The notes: generated by a model not told the origin, from the letters alone. DNA of 64,000 bases from CBDFLD01 sp965249005 (GCA_965249005.1 CBDFLD010000018.1:62001-126000), one strand, 5' to 3'; counted from the first letter of the stretch, positions 42,928 through 51,619 are shown. Made by a program: numbers and translations.

Positions 42928-45807
42928 ATGGCTTCTGAAAAACCGGAACGAAATCGAAACTATCGATCTCGGGACTTGAATATAGTGTTCGCCATCAGCA
43001 GCATGGTCCTGACGGTGACGGTCGTCCTCATGATCGTCGACGACTATAGCAGGGAGTGGAAGGACATCCAGCGGGATTTCAACTCGCAGGAAACACGCCG
43101 CACACACCAAGATATCCAGGAAGCTGAAAAGGAGCTGGCCAGCTCGGATCTCAAGCAATTGAGGACTCAGCTACAAGAGGCCGATGCGGAGCTGGGTCAA
43201 AAAGGGGAGGAGTATCGGGAAGCCCTGGGCAGACTGGATGCGCTGGACGCCGATCTCTACGGCCGGGACATGGACTTCCGGTTCGCCAAAGCCAACTACG
43301 ATTCCAAAAAATACGAGATCGAGAAGGAGATCGACCATCTCCGCCAGCAGGAACGTCTCGACGAAGTAGCGAAACTCGAGGGAGAGCTCCAGGGCATCAA
43401 GGAGACAATGGACGAGGCCAAGGTTCACTTCGACGCCGTCACCGCGGAGCAAAAGGCGGCCAAGGGTGAGGTAGACAATCTCTCGAAGCGTGTCGAGGAC
43501 ACTCGCTCGGAGATCTCCAAGCTATACGCGACACGGGAACGGCTCGAAAGAAAGTTGGCGGGAGTCGAGTCCAACCTTGCGACCTGGCTCGTGAACGCGC
43601 CCATGCTGGACTTCCTGGCGCCCACCCTCACGGTGCAGCAGGTCGTACTTCCCAATCTACGCCACGACATCAACTTCATGGAGATACCGCGCGTCGATCG
43701 CTGCATGACATGTCATACCGCGATCGACGTTCCAGGTTATGAAGACGGCCCGCAACCCTTTCGAACCCATCCTCAGCTGGATCTCTTTCTCGACCCCGGA
43801 TCCAAACACCCGATGGAGAGCTTTGGATGCACGGTCTGTCACGGCGGGCGGGACCGAGGGACCTCATTCACCTCGGCGGCCCACACCCCGGATAACGAGG
43901 CTCAGCGCAAGGAATGGGAACAGAAGTATGACTGGCACTCGATGCATTACTGGGAAACCCCCATGCGCCCCTCGAGTCACTACTACTCCGGGTGTTACCA
44001 GTGTCACTCCGGGCAGGCGCAGATCCCGAACGCGGAACCCCTGGACCACGGGCTGAAGCTCGTGGAGCGTGCGGGTTGTTATGCCTGTCACAAAATCGAA
44101 GGTTTCGAAAAACGGCGTAGAGTCGGTCCGGATCTTGCCCATATTCCGAGCAAGACCGACAGGGATTGGGCCTCTCGCTGGATCCTGGAACCAAGGAAGT
44201 TCAGGGCGGACGCGCGCATGCCCAGTTTCTTCCAGCAGAGCAACCAACAGGCAGCAACCAGCGGGGACAAACCTTCGGACGCCGAGTTGAATCAAGCCGA
44301 GATCGACTCCATCGTAACCTACATTTGGGATAGCGCCGAGCCACTCCAGTACGATCCCATCTCTGGAAAAGGAAACATGGAGAGGGGCCGGAATCTGGTC
44401 CGCACCATCGGCTGCTACGGCTGCCATACAGACGATCCGGACGAAAAGTTTGAAAGCCGGGCGCATGAACGAGCCTTCGGGCCCAATCTGGCCGGTCTGG
44501 GAAGCAAGACGAATCGAGACTGGCTCTATCACTGGCTCAGAAAGCCACAGCACTACTGGGAAGATACCTACATGCCGGACCTGCGCCTGACCCACCAGGA
44601 GGCGCTCGACATCACGGATTATCTCCTGAGCACGAGAAACGAAGATTTCGAGGCCATGCCGGTGCCGGCTGTCGGTGTCGAGACCCTCGATTGGTTGACG
44701 CTGGAATACCTGAGCAGCCGGGCCAGTCTCGCGAAAGCCAGCGAACAGCTGGCAGAGATGTCCGAGCACGACAAAAAGATGTACCTCGGCGAGAAGATGA
44801 TCAACAAGTACGGATGTTTCGGCTGTCACAACATCAAGGGGTTCGAAAACGCGCAGCCGATTGGAACCGAGTTGACCGAAGAGGGCAGCAAGCTTTTGAC
44901 CCGGCTCGACTTTGGTCTGGAAGAGGAAACCCTCGAGCATAGCCATCAAGCCTGGTTCACGGCCAAGCTTCAAAACCCGCGACTCTTCGACCGGGGAAAG
45001 ATCAAGACGTGGGACGAAAAGCTGAAGATGCCCAACTTCCACTTCAACGAGCAGGAGATTCAGGCCCTGGTGGGAGTCATTCTCGGCTGGACGAAATCGG
45101 AAATGGATGCCGACATGCGGTATCAACTGACCGGGGACCGAAACGCGATCGAGAAAGGGAGACAGCTTGTTCGAGACCGCAACTGCACGGGCTGCCACAT
45201 TTTCAACCAGCAAGGTGGGGCAATCCGGGACACCATCGAAGATCCCGGCTACTTTCCGCCAGCCATCGACGGCGAGGGAGAAAAAGTCATCCCATTTTGG
45301 CTTTTTAACTTCATCAAGGCTCCTTCGACCATCCGCCCATGGCTGAACGCTCGCATGCCGAGCTTCCATATGAACGATGGCGAGGTGGTCACCATCTCAC
45401 AGATGTTCGCATACACGGACAAGGTGCCCTATCCCTTCAGAAGTGAATACCAGCAGCTCCCATCCGAATCCCCGGAGCTACTGGCCGCAGGACGAAAGCT
45501 GTTCACCGACTTCAAATGCCTCCAGTGTCACATCACCGGAGCAGGCAAGCCTGAGCGTGAAGCTGCAGATCTGGCGCCGAATCTTTCGCTGGCGCGCGAG
45601 CGCCTCCGGCCCAGTTGGATCGAGAAGTGGCTGAGAGATCCTCAGCTCCTGCAACCCGGCACGCGCATGCCCGGTTACTTTCCGGATGGGCTGTCTCCAG
45701 ATCCCAAAACGCTCGGAGGTGACGCCGCACGGCAAATGCGCGCACTGAGCTACCACGTGCTCGGGCTTGCGAGACAGGCCCCTGCTGCCGGCAGCAGAAC
45801 GGAATAA
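42928..45807 (+). CDS. Octahaem cytochrome c with membrane anchor and coiled coil
   Basis: The 959-residue protein has eight CXXCH haem sites at about residues 259 (CMTCH), 301 (CTVCH), 356 (CYQCH), 384 (CYACH), 496 (CYGCH), 630 (CFGCH), 753 (CTGCH) and 864 (CLQCH). An N-terminal membrane helix is at about 18-38. A long charged coiled coil follows at about 45-215, then several cytochrome-c-like domains of the GRNLVRTIGCYGCH type, each with distal Met candidates in RMPSF or RMPGYF. It replaces cytochrome c1 or f as electron exit of the bc complex and projects into the periplasm. Its size and the coiled coil are unusual for such a subunit. It shares the base A of TAATG with the next gene. Confidence 0.92.
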   Translation: MASEKPERNRNYRSRDLNIVFAISSMVLTVTVVLMIVDDYSREWKDIQRDFNSQETRRTHQDIQEAEKELASSDLKQLRTQLQEADAELGQKGEEYREALGRLDALDADLYGRDMDFRFAKANYDSKKYEIEKEIDHLRQQERLDEVAKLEGELQGIKETMDEAKVHFDAVTAEQKAAKGEVDNLSKRVEDTRSEISKLYATRERLERKLAGVESNLATWLVNAPMLDFLAPTLTVQQVVLPNLRHDINFMEIPRVDRCMTCHTAIDVPGYEDGPQPFRTHPQLDLFLDPGSKHPMESFGCTVCHGGRDRGTSFTSAAHTPDNEAQRKEWEQKYDWHSMHYWETPMRPSSHYYSGCYQCHSGQAQIPNAEPLDHGLKLVERAGCYACHKIEGFEKRRRVGPDLAHIPSKTDRDWASRWILEPRKFRADARMPSFFQQSNQQAATSGDKPSDAELNQAEIDSIVTYIWDSAEPLQYDPISGKGNMERGRNLVRTIGCYGCHTDDPDEKFESRAHERAFGPNLAGLGSKTNRDWLYHWLRKPQHYWEDTYMPDLRLTHQEALDITDYLLSTRNEDFEAMPVPAVGVETLDWLTLEYLSSRASLAKASEQLAEMSEHDKKMYLGEKMINKYGCFGCHNIKGFENAQPIGTELTEEGSKLLTRLDFGLEEETLEHSHQAWFTAKLQNPRLFDRGKIKTWDEKLKMPNFHFNEQEIQALVGVILGWTKSEMDADMRYQLTGDRNAIEKGRQLVRDRNCTGCHIFNQQGGAIRDTIEDPGYFPPAIDGEGEKVIPFWLFNFIKAPSTIRPWLNARMPSFHMNDGEVVTISQMFAYTDKVPYPFRSEYQQLPSESPELLAAGRKLFTDFKCLQCHITGAGKPEREAADLAPNLSLARERLRPSWIEKWLRDPQLLQPGTRMPGYFPDGLSPDPKTLGGDAARQMRALSYHVLGLARQAPAAGSRTE

Positions 45808-46565
45808 TGCGAGCGTTCTGGAGTGTTGCTCTCCCCCTCGTTGCGTTCCTGTCGGGCTGCGGCTCGGAGTCGGAAGTACCGGTCGAGTTGCCAGCACCCC
45901 CAGCGAGTAGTGCCCCGTACCAGGGCTCGATCGACTTCGAAGGCGGAACGATCGCCGGCTTGGTCCGGCTCCTGGGCCCGGTGCCCGTCCTGGAGCCGCG
46001 AAAGGTCGACGCCAAGTCGAAGGTCTGCGGCCCGGGAACGAAACAACCGAACGAGATTCTGGTATCGGGAGATGGCTTCCTGGAAAACGTTGTGGTCACC
46101 CTCGAGGGAATCCGAAGCGGAAAGCCGATGCCGGCAAAACCGCAGGCGATCCTGGACCAGAGAGAATGTGATTACCAGCCGCATGTCCAGGTCGTTCCGA
46201 TCGGCGCTACGCTTGATATCCTCAATAGTGACGACCTGCTGCACAACGTTCACGGAAAGCTGAATGGGAGGGCAACCCTCTTCAACCTCGCCATGCCTCT
46301 GAAGGGCCAGAGGCTGACACGTGCGCTGAGCAAGGCGGGGGTGCTCCATCTCCAGTGCGACGCAGGACATACATGGATGAAGGGGTATATCGTAGTGGTC
46401 GAACACCCGTATTTTGAGGCAACGAGCGCCGACGGGACATTCGTTCTCTCGGACGTCCCGGAAGGCACTTTCACCTTGAGAGCCTGGCACGAATCGCTGG
46501 GTGTGCTGGAACAGCCGGTCGAGGTGCGCGCCAATCAACAGAGCCGCGTCACATTTGAATACTAA
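45807..46565 (+). CDS. Cupredoxin-like lipoprotein linked to the bc complex
   Basis: The 252-residue protein has a lipoprotein signal with lipobox LSGC (Cys about 18). A plastocyanin-like region has a full set of type 1 copper ligands: His in LLHNVHGKLN, Cys-x3-His-x2-Met in LQCDAGHTWMKGYIVVV. The C-terminal part is a carboxypeptidase-regulatory-like beta domain (ADGTFVLSDVPEGTFTLRAW). Start and stop are coupled to the octahaem gene (TAATG). It could carry electrons from the complex or bind copper for it; that is inferred from motifs and position. Confidence 0.8.
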   Translation: MRAFWSVALPLVAFLSGCGSESEVPVELPAPPASSAPYQGSIDFEGGTIAGLVRLLGPVPVLEPRKVDAKSKVCGPGTKQPNEILVSGDGFLENVVVTLEGIRSGKPMPAKPQAILDQRECDYQPHVQVVPIGATLDILNSDDLLHNVHGKLNGRATLFNLAMPLKGQRLTRALSKAGVLHLQCDAGHTWMKGYIVVVEHPYFEATSADGTFVLSDVPEGTFTLRAWHESLGVLEQPVEVRANQQSRVTFEY

Positions 46566-46569
46566 GATA

Positions 46570-47172
46570 CTACCGGTCAGCCGTTTCCATGGAACGCTGT
46601 CCCGACCGTTTCTTTGGCGAGCTGTCGTGGGTCAACCTTTTACTCAGATACACCTTCGATTCCTGATTGTCCGTAGAATGGCGTTCGAACTTGATCACGT
46701 CGAAACATAGGTGATCCAAGGTTCCGCGCATGGCGTAGAATCTGTTCTTCGTCTTCACGACGATCTCGTCGAATCGCCGACTCGAGGCCCAATCCTCCTG
46801 TTTTTCTGTCAGCGCGCGAAAGTGGCCCTGGCTGCGCCAATCGCGCCGTGTCCCGCCGATCCAGCTGTAGAGAACTCTCCGGCCCTCGAACGAGACACAG
46901 CTGCTCACGCGTTCGACCAGGTCCTTCAACTTCGGTTCTGTTTCCTCTGAATAGACTTCGTGGGCCACCTTGAAGGAAACTGGAACCAGCGTCGAGGGAT
47001 CCTCCTTGAGCGGCGCCTCGGCCAGGAGAATGAGGTGGTTTCTGTTTTGGAGCCGGCCGATGATCTCTTTGGCCGTCTTCTTGCGTTTGAACTCGCCGAA
47101 AAATTCCTCGATGTACTCGATCTCGAGGGCTCCCTGCTCGAGGGAATACTCCTTTATCTGGACCTTCTTCAT
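46570..47172 (-). CDS. GNAT-like hypothetical protein (200 aa)
   Basis: The start ATG at 47172 follows a G-rich purine stretch (GGGTGGGGG). The protein MKKVQIKEYSLEQGALEIEY has a pattern of N-acetyltransferase folds: an N-terminal helix pair with AKEIIGRLQNRNHLILLAEA, a strand VPVSFKVAHEVY, a turn YSWIGGTRRDWRSQGHFRAL in the place of the acetyl-CoA loop, and KTKNRFYAMRGTLDHLCFDV. The usual Q/RxxGxG/A loop is replaced by RRDWRSQGHF, as in some atypical GNATs. Substrate unknown. An upstream open extension overlaps the divergent gene and is not coding. Confidence 0.55.
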   Translation of the reverse strand: MKKVQIKEYSLEQGALEIEYIEEFFGEFKRKKTAKEIIGRLQNRNHLILLAEAPLKEDPSTLVPVSFKVAHEVYSEETEPKLKDLVERVSSCVSFEGRRVLYSWIGGTRRDWRSQGHFRALTEKQEDWASSRRFDEIVVKTKNRFYAMRGTLDHLCFDVIKFERHSTDNQESKVYLSKRLTHDSSPKKRSGQRSMETADR

Positions 47173-47295
47173 CCCCCACCCCCAACCAAAATACCCGCCA
47201 CCGCGGTCCCAACCCCGATTCTCTGCGGCGAGACACAGGACTGTCAACAAAAAGTGCACACGCTTCGCGCTTTCCGCCGACCGCAGTCCGCGCAT

Positions 47296-47315
47296 CGCGC
47301 TTAGCGGAAAGCGCG
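47296..47315. repeat. Hairpin in the divergent intergenic region
   Basis: CGCGCTT, loop AGCGGA, AAGCGCG forms a perfect 7-bp stem. It belongs to a stretch (about 47260-47320) rich in CGCTT/AGCGGAAAGCG words, also seen near 966-1001 and 24871. No T-run follows; function is unknown. Confidence 0.55.
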
Positions 47316-47337
47316 CCTTTCTAGTAACATACTCGGC

Positions 47338-48039
47338 ATGGGAACGGACCTGGACATCAAAGCGGTTCTGGAAGAAAGCAAGCGGTTCTTCAAGACCCAT
47401 GGGTTGGAGCCCTGGATCAAGGCACTCCCATTTTCCGCCTCCTTTTCCGCAGCTGAAACCCAGCTCCTGCAGCGAGCCGACGAGCTCGAGCTCCACCAAG
47501 CGTTCTGCTTCCCAGACTTCGAAACACAAATGAGGCTGATCCGCTCCGTGATCGATGAGACGGCCTACCGGCCGCTGAGCGGATTGCCGGCCGATCCAAG
47601 GTTCTCGAGGTCCTATATATCGGACGACTGGGGTAAGGAACCCAACGGGAGGGTCTACCAACGGGCGATCGGTATGGGCTCCAGGCAGGAAGGGCCTTAC
47701 TTGCTCCGCTACGACCTGAGCTCCGTTCGCGCCCGGACCGGAAGCATGACGGGTCACAAGATCAAAAGGCGATTCGAGCGCCGAAAGTGGAACGGGTTCA
47801 CCGTGCCGGAGTTTCTCATCACATCACGGGCATGGCGCGAACATCAGGTGTCACGGGGCATGCACACTACGGCGAGTTTCGAGGAATACCTCTGGTCCTG
47901 GTTGGTCGATTCCGAGGAGAGTGGATACTGTTCGGCGGCCTACCTTGGCCTGCAGACCATTGGGGTCTTCGGTTGCGACATGCGACGGGCCGAGGCTCAC
48001 CGGGGAGCTCACGCGGCTGTCATCGTTCCTCTACGCTGA
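47338..48039 (+). CDS. Hypothetical cytoplasmic protein (233 aa)
   Basis: No signal peptide or membrane segment is seen. The N-terminal half is helical (LDIKAVLEESKRFFKTHGLEP); the C-terminal half contains a basic patch (GHKIKRRFERRKWNGFTVPE) and Cys/His residues without a clear metal motif. I do not recognise a family. It is divergent from the GNAT-like gene across a repeat-rich gap of 165 bases and convergent with the peptidase gene (17-base gap). Composition supports a real gene. Confidence 0.6.
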   Translation: MGTDLDIKAVLEESKRFFKTHGLEPWIKALPFSASFSAAETQLLQRADELELHQAFCFPDFETQMRLIRSVIDETAYRPLSGLPADPRFSRSYISDDWGKEPNGRVYQRAIGMGSRQEGPYLLRYDLSSVRARTGSMTGHKIKRRFERRKWNGFTVPEFLITSRAWREHQVSRGMHTTASFEEYLWSWLVDSEESGYCSAAYLGLQTIGVFGCDMRRAEAHRGAHAAVIVPLR

Positions 48040-48056
48040 CGACCCCCGTTGCGGCG

Positions 48057-49148
48057 CTACGCTGGTTTGTCCGTTTTCGGGTAATCTCGCGCCGCCGGGT
48101 ACGATTGCCAGGAGCTGGCTTGCGTTAACCCTCGCAAGATGGCCGTGCTCAAAACATCCGCAGCCAAAGCTCCGACCAAACCCTCATCGGCGGAGCCCGT
48201 CCACTTTCCGGTCGAGACCGCAAACAATGTGTCTCCGTCCCAGGGAGTGTGCGATGGCCGAATGCAGCGCGCGAGTCCGTCGTGAGCCATTTGCGCCACC
48301 TTGTTACACTGGGGCTTGCTGAGGGCCGCGTTGGTTGCGACGACGCCGATAACGGTATTCTCGCCGCCGCGGGCGGCGGGAGTCGCACCGTTTCGCAGCA
48401 GTTGCAAGACATCGACGAATCCCGTGTCGTCGGCTCGTCTGGCCCCCGCAACAATTCGTCCCTCCGCCGGATCCATCACATCTCCGACACAATTCACCGC
48501 CACGACGGCACCTACGCTCAGACCATCCGCTCTTCGATAGGCCCAAGACCCAAGGCCGCCCTTCATCGCGCGGTCTGGACCGAGTAGCTTGCCCACCGTC
48601 GCGCCGGAGCCCGCTCCGACGTTTCCCTCCGGGACAGGCGCATTGCTGGCGGCAAGAGCCGCGCGATAACCCGAGCGTGCATCCGGCCGGATCTTCGGAT
48701 CGCCCAGGCCGAGGTCGAACAGGATGGCGCCGCAGACGATGGGAACTCTGGCGACCTGCGCATCGAACCCCCGATTGCGCTCGTCGAGAAACTGCATCAC
48801 CCCCGAGGCGGTGTCCAATCCGAAGGCACTGCCACCGGAGAGCACGATGGCGTCCACCCGGCTGACCAGGTTTTCGGCTCTCAAAAGATCCGTTTCCCTA
48901 GTTCCCGGCGCACCTCCACGCACATCGACGCCGGCGACAAACGAAGAGGCGCAAAGAACCACGGTACAACCCGTGGGACGCTCTTTGAGAGTCTCATGCC
49001 CCACCCAGATACCCTCCAGGTCGGTCAGCGACGGCCTTCGCGTTTCCTTCTCCTGCCGCGAGGCTCCCGTGAGCGGAGGGATGAGCGGACCCGAGGCAAG
49101 CAATCCCAAAAACTCACACGGAAACTGTCGACGGCTGATCAAACGCAT
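48057..49148 (-). CDS. P1-family N-terminal-nucleophile peptidase (NylC/DmpA-like)
   Basis: The 363-residue protein starts at ATG 49148, eight bases behind GGAGG; an in-frame upstream ATG has no such site. The N-terminus MRLISRRQFPCEFLGLLASG is a twin-arginine-like signal. The core has IVLSGGSAFGLDTASGVMQF, GAGSGATVGKLLG and LSVGAVVAVNCVGD. The autocleavage site is RGGENTVIGVVATNAAL, where Thr after Asn is the expected nucleophile, as in 6-aminohexanoate-oligomer hydrolase (NylC) and unlike the Ser of DmpA. After self-cleavage it should form a hydrolase for amide bonds of small peptides or similar. Likely periplasmic; substrate unknown. Confidence 0.85.
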   Translation of the reverse strand: MRLISRRQFPCEFLGLLASGPLIPPLTGASRQEKETRRPSLTDLEGIWVGHETLKERPTGCTVVLCASSFVAGVDVRGGAPGTRETDLLRAENLVSRVDAIVLSGGSAFGLDTASGVMQFLDERNRGFDAQVARVPIVCGAILFDLGLGDPKIRPDARSGYRAALAASNAPVPEGNVGAGSGATVGKLLGPDRAMKGGLGSWAYRRADGLSVGAVVAVNCVGDVMDPAEGRIVAGARRADDTGFVDVLQLLRNGATPAARGGENTVIGVVATNAALSKPQCNKVAQMAHDGLARCIRPSHTPWDGDTLFAVSTGKWTGSADEGLVGALAADVLSTAILRGLTQASSWQSYPAARDYPKTDKPA

Positions 49149-49335
49149 AAAGGGATCCTCCACTCCGCCAGCGGGCGTTCGGATCATGATATCGACTCAA
49201 GCCAGCCACGACAAGACTGGCCGGCCGGCACGGCGGCGTTACCGGGCACCAGAGATTCTGCTATATTTCATTGTTTGAACCCAAAATGGTGCCTGGCCGT
49301 CTATAGACACCGGAGCATCAGGGACAACACCCTCT

Positions 49336-50259
49336 ATGGTTCACCTTCACTCCATCCGCCGCGCCGCGCTGTGGTGTGGCGTCTTCATCAGTTGTGGTTC
49401 TGTTGCGACATCATACGTACGGACCCAGTCGGACCCAACCACGCCGGTGGAATCCCTCCCGGAACTCGACTCCTTCTTGGCCAGAATCAAGGAGAATCTG
49501 AGGAGCGATCGGCTGCTTCTGAGCCAGTACACCTACAAGGAAAAGGAAACCGAGCATCACCTGGACAAAAAGGGCAAGGTCAAGAAAACCGAGGTCCGCG
49601 TCTACGAGGTCTATCCTTCCCTCGAGGAGGACATGACTTATAGGAGGTTGATTTCCAAGAATGGAGAACTAATCGAGGACAAGAAGCTCGAGAAGCAGGA
49701 CAAAAAACATAACAAGAAAGTCGAGCAGAGGGCCCGGAAGCTGGCGAAGGAGAAGACAAGCGACCGCGAACGGCGTCTGGCCAAGGAGACCGAGGAAGAG
49801 CAAAAAGAACAGGACACAATCGATGAGTTGATGCAGATCTATGAATATTCGATGCTGGGCCGTGAAACCATCGACGGTCATTCGACGATCCTGCTTCGAT
49901 TCACCCCCGTGCACGGATACAAGCCCAAGACCGACGATGGAAAGATGCTGAAAAAATTTCGCGGTCGGGCCTGGTTCAGCGAACAAGACTATCAACTGGT
50001 CCAGGTCGAGGTGGAGCTGATCGAGAACATTCGCTTTGGTCTCGGCCTCGTCGCCCGGTTGCACAAGGGAGCTCAGCTGGTTTTCAAACGGCGCAGGATC
50101 AACAACGAGATCTGGCTTCCCGCGGAAGCGTACGCTGCCGGTTCAGCACGAGTCTTGCTGCTGAAGGTCTTCCGGATCGAGGCAGTCAGTGAGTTTTCCG
50201 ACTACAAAAAGTTCACGGTTGCCAGCAGCGTGACTTTCTCGGAAGAGGTCCCGCCGTGA
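49336..50259 (+). CDS. Exported protein with LolA-like C-terminal half
   Basis: The 307-residue protein has a short hydrophobic signal (about 9-26), a very charged Lys/Glu-rich middle of about 60 residues predicted as coiled coil (EKQDKKHNKKVEQRARKLAK), and a beta-rich C-terminal half with GRAWFSEQDYQLVQVEVELI and AQLVFKRRRINNEIWLPAEAY. The last part resembles outer-membrane lipoprotein-sorting-like folds, in pattern only. Function is unknown. The small membrane protein gene overlaps its stop by GTGA. Confidence 0.6.
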   Translation: MVHLHSIRRAALWCGVFISCGSVATSYVRTQSDPTTPVESLPELDSFLARIKENLRSDRLLLSQYTYKEKETEHHLDKKGKVKKTEVRVYEVYPSLEEDMTYRRLISKNGELIEDKKLEKQDKKHNKKVEQRARKLAKEKTSDRERRLAKETEEEQKEQDTIDELMQIYEYSMLGRETIDGHSTILLRFTPVHGYKPKTDDGKMLKKFRGRAWFSEQDYQLVQVEVELIENIRFGLGLVARLHKGAQLVFKRRRINNEIWLPAEAYAAGSARVLLLKVFRIEAVSEFSDYKKFTVASSVTFSEEVPP

Positions 50260-50381
50260 TTCCCCTCTTGACTGTGGATGAGTTCCGCAATCCAGAATTC
50301 TGGGCCGCCCTCGCGATCGGATTGTTTTCACTGCTGTGCTTGCTCTACTGGCTTCGTTCCGGTGGCCGCCGGTCTCGTTGA
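50256..50381 (+). CDS. Small single-pass membrane protein (41 aa), coupled to the upstream gene
   Basis: GTG at 50256 overlaps the preceding TGA (GTGA), a common sign of translational coupling. The 41-residue product has an acidic N-terminus, one hydrophobic helix at about 16-33 (WAALAIGLFSLLCLLYWL) and a basic end (RSGGRRSR), a typical positive-inside anchor. Its role is unknown; it may bind the exported upstream protein at the membrane. Confidence 0.5.
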   Translation: MIPLLTVDEFRNPEFWAALAIGLFSLLCLLYWLRSGGRRSR

Positions 50382-50497
50382 ACTCACCGGAAACCTTGAA
50401 ACGCGCGGCAAGATCCTCTTGGGCGCCCTTCCGGCCCGGAAGGTTCTTGGAAAAAAATCTTCTACCCTTCTGCCCCTCATGGTAGAAAGGAGCGATC

Positions 50498-51145
50498 ATG
50501 GACAGCAAGGAGTTCGTGGAGCAACTCGAGCGCTCCAACGCACAGGTTCTGAGCCATCTGCGTGAATGCCCGGTAGAGCGCGCGGGTGAATCAGGTGATG
50601 TTCTGTCGCTACTGCGCATTGCTCTGAAGAACGAGCTCGAAGCCACAGAATTGGCTGCTCGGTGGATGCCGTCGACGGTGGAACTGGATGTCTTTATGGC
50701 ACTGGCTCGACAGGTCGGAGACGAGGCCAAGCACTATCGCTTGCTGGAGCAACGATTCCTCCAGCTGGGAGGAGTGGCGTTCGATCCGAGACAAGACGGC
50801 TATAGCCCGTTGTTTCAATACCTGCTCGAGTTGGCAACCAGCGTCGAGCGCCTGGCCGCAGGGCACTTCACCCGGGAAGCGATTGCCCAAGAACGCAACG
50901 ACATGTTCCTGGAGTATCTGGGAAGTGTCGGAGATCAGACGACTGCTCGGCTATATATCGAAGTCATCCAACCCGACGAGGAGCACCATCACCAGCTCGG
51001 CCGGGACATGCTCATCAAGTACGCCACCAGCCCCGAGGCGCAGGCCTCGGCCCGTGAGGCATGCCGGCGGACACTGGAAATCGCCGAGCTATTGCGTGGC
51101 AAGGCGATTGAAAAGACGGGCATCCTTCAAATCCCCGGCTGCTAG
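50498..51145 (+). CDS. Ferritin-like di-iron protein
   Basis: The 215-residue all-helical protein has carboxylate and His residues at positions fitting a di-iron four-helix bundle: ALKNELEATELA, the block GDEAKHYRLLEQRF, SVERLAAGHFTREAIA and QPDEEHHHQLGRDML. The pattern resembles rubrerythrin/ferritin-like or MiaE-type domains. It lies 18 bases before the selenocysteine-type peroxiredoxin, so both probably form an oxidative-stress operon. AAAGGAG stands before the ATG. Confidence 0.78.
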   Translation: MDSKEFVEQLERSNAQVLSHLRECPVERAGESGDVLSLLRIALKNELEATELAARWMPSTVELDVFMALARQVGDEAKHYRLLEQRFLQLGGVAFDPRQDGYSPLFQYLLELATSVERLAAGHFTREAIAQERNDMFLEYLGSVGDQTTARLYIEVIQPDEEHHHQLGRDMLIKYATSPEAQASAREACRRTLEIAELLRGKAIEKTGILQIPGC

Positions 51146-51163
51146 CCAACCAGAGGAGGACTC

Positions 51164-51619
51164 ATGCTCAAAGAAGGAAGCAAGGCACCTGCCATCACAC
51201 TTTCAGACGATTCCGGCAATACCATCCGGTTGTCGGACTATGAGGGCAAAAAGGACGTCGTACTGTTCTTCTATCCGCGGGCCAGTACTCCTGGCTGAAC
51301 GCGGGAAGCGTGCGGGTTCCGCGACGACAAGAAGAAGTTCGACAAGAAAGGCGCAATCGTTTTAGGCATCAGCGCCGACAAGGTTTCAGCCCAGGCAAAA
51401 TTCAAGGACAACTACGATCTGAACATGCCTCTGCTATCCGATGCGGACAAGAAAGCGGTTCAGAAATACGGCGTTCTCAAAGAAAAGAACATGTACGGCA
51501 AGAAGGTCATGGGGATCGAACGAACGACCTTCATCATCGGGAAAGACGGCCGGATCAAGAAGATCTTCCCGAAAGTAAAGGTAGACGGGCACATCGAGGA
51601 GGTTCTGGCCGCGCTTTGA
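51164..51619 (+). CDS. bcp: Peroxiredoxin (Bcp/PrxQ type) with in-frame TGA: probable selenoprotein
   Basis: The frame from ATG 51164 (after AGAGGAGG) runs to TGA 51617-51619, 151 codons, the normal Bcp length. Codon 45 is TGA (51296-51298), exactly where the peroxidatic Cys stands: FYPRASTPG-U-TREACGFRD, compared with TPGCT in the family. The resolving Cys is kept at residue 50. Sequence before and after the TGA is fully conserved (SDYEGKKDVVLFFYP, AIVLGISADKVSAQ, ERTTFIIGKDGRIKKIF), which argues against decay. A hairpin starts two bases after the TGA. The best reading is selenocysteine at the active site; a Cys-to-stop mutation or a base error is the alternative. The enzyme reduces peroxides with thioredoxin. 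Confidence 0.85.
51300..51323 (+). promoter_or_regulatory. Candidate bacterial SECIS hairpin after the TGA codon
   Basis: Bases 51300-51307 (CGCGGGAA) pair with 51317-51323 (TTCCGCG), seven pairs with one bulged G, around the nine-base loop GCGTGCGGG. Bacterial SECIS elements lie directly downstream of UGA with a G-containing apical loop bound by SelB. Position fits; the pairing was judged by eye. Confidence 0.55.

Noticed and set aside
43864..45369. A 501-codon open frame on the minus strand
   Set aside because: It is antisense to the octahaem cytochrome gene; the sense strand has eight CXXCH motifs and operon context, the antisense product has nothing recognisable.
51164..51619. Peroxiredoxin pseudogene with a nonsense mutation
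   Set aside because: The only stop is at the peroxidatic Cys position and is TGA, the rest of the frame is conserved and a hairpin follows at the right place. Decay remains possible but less likely than selenocysteine.
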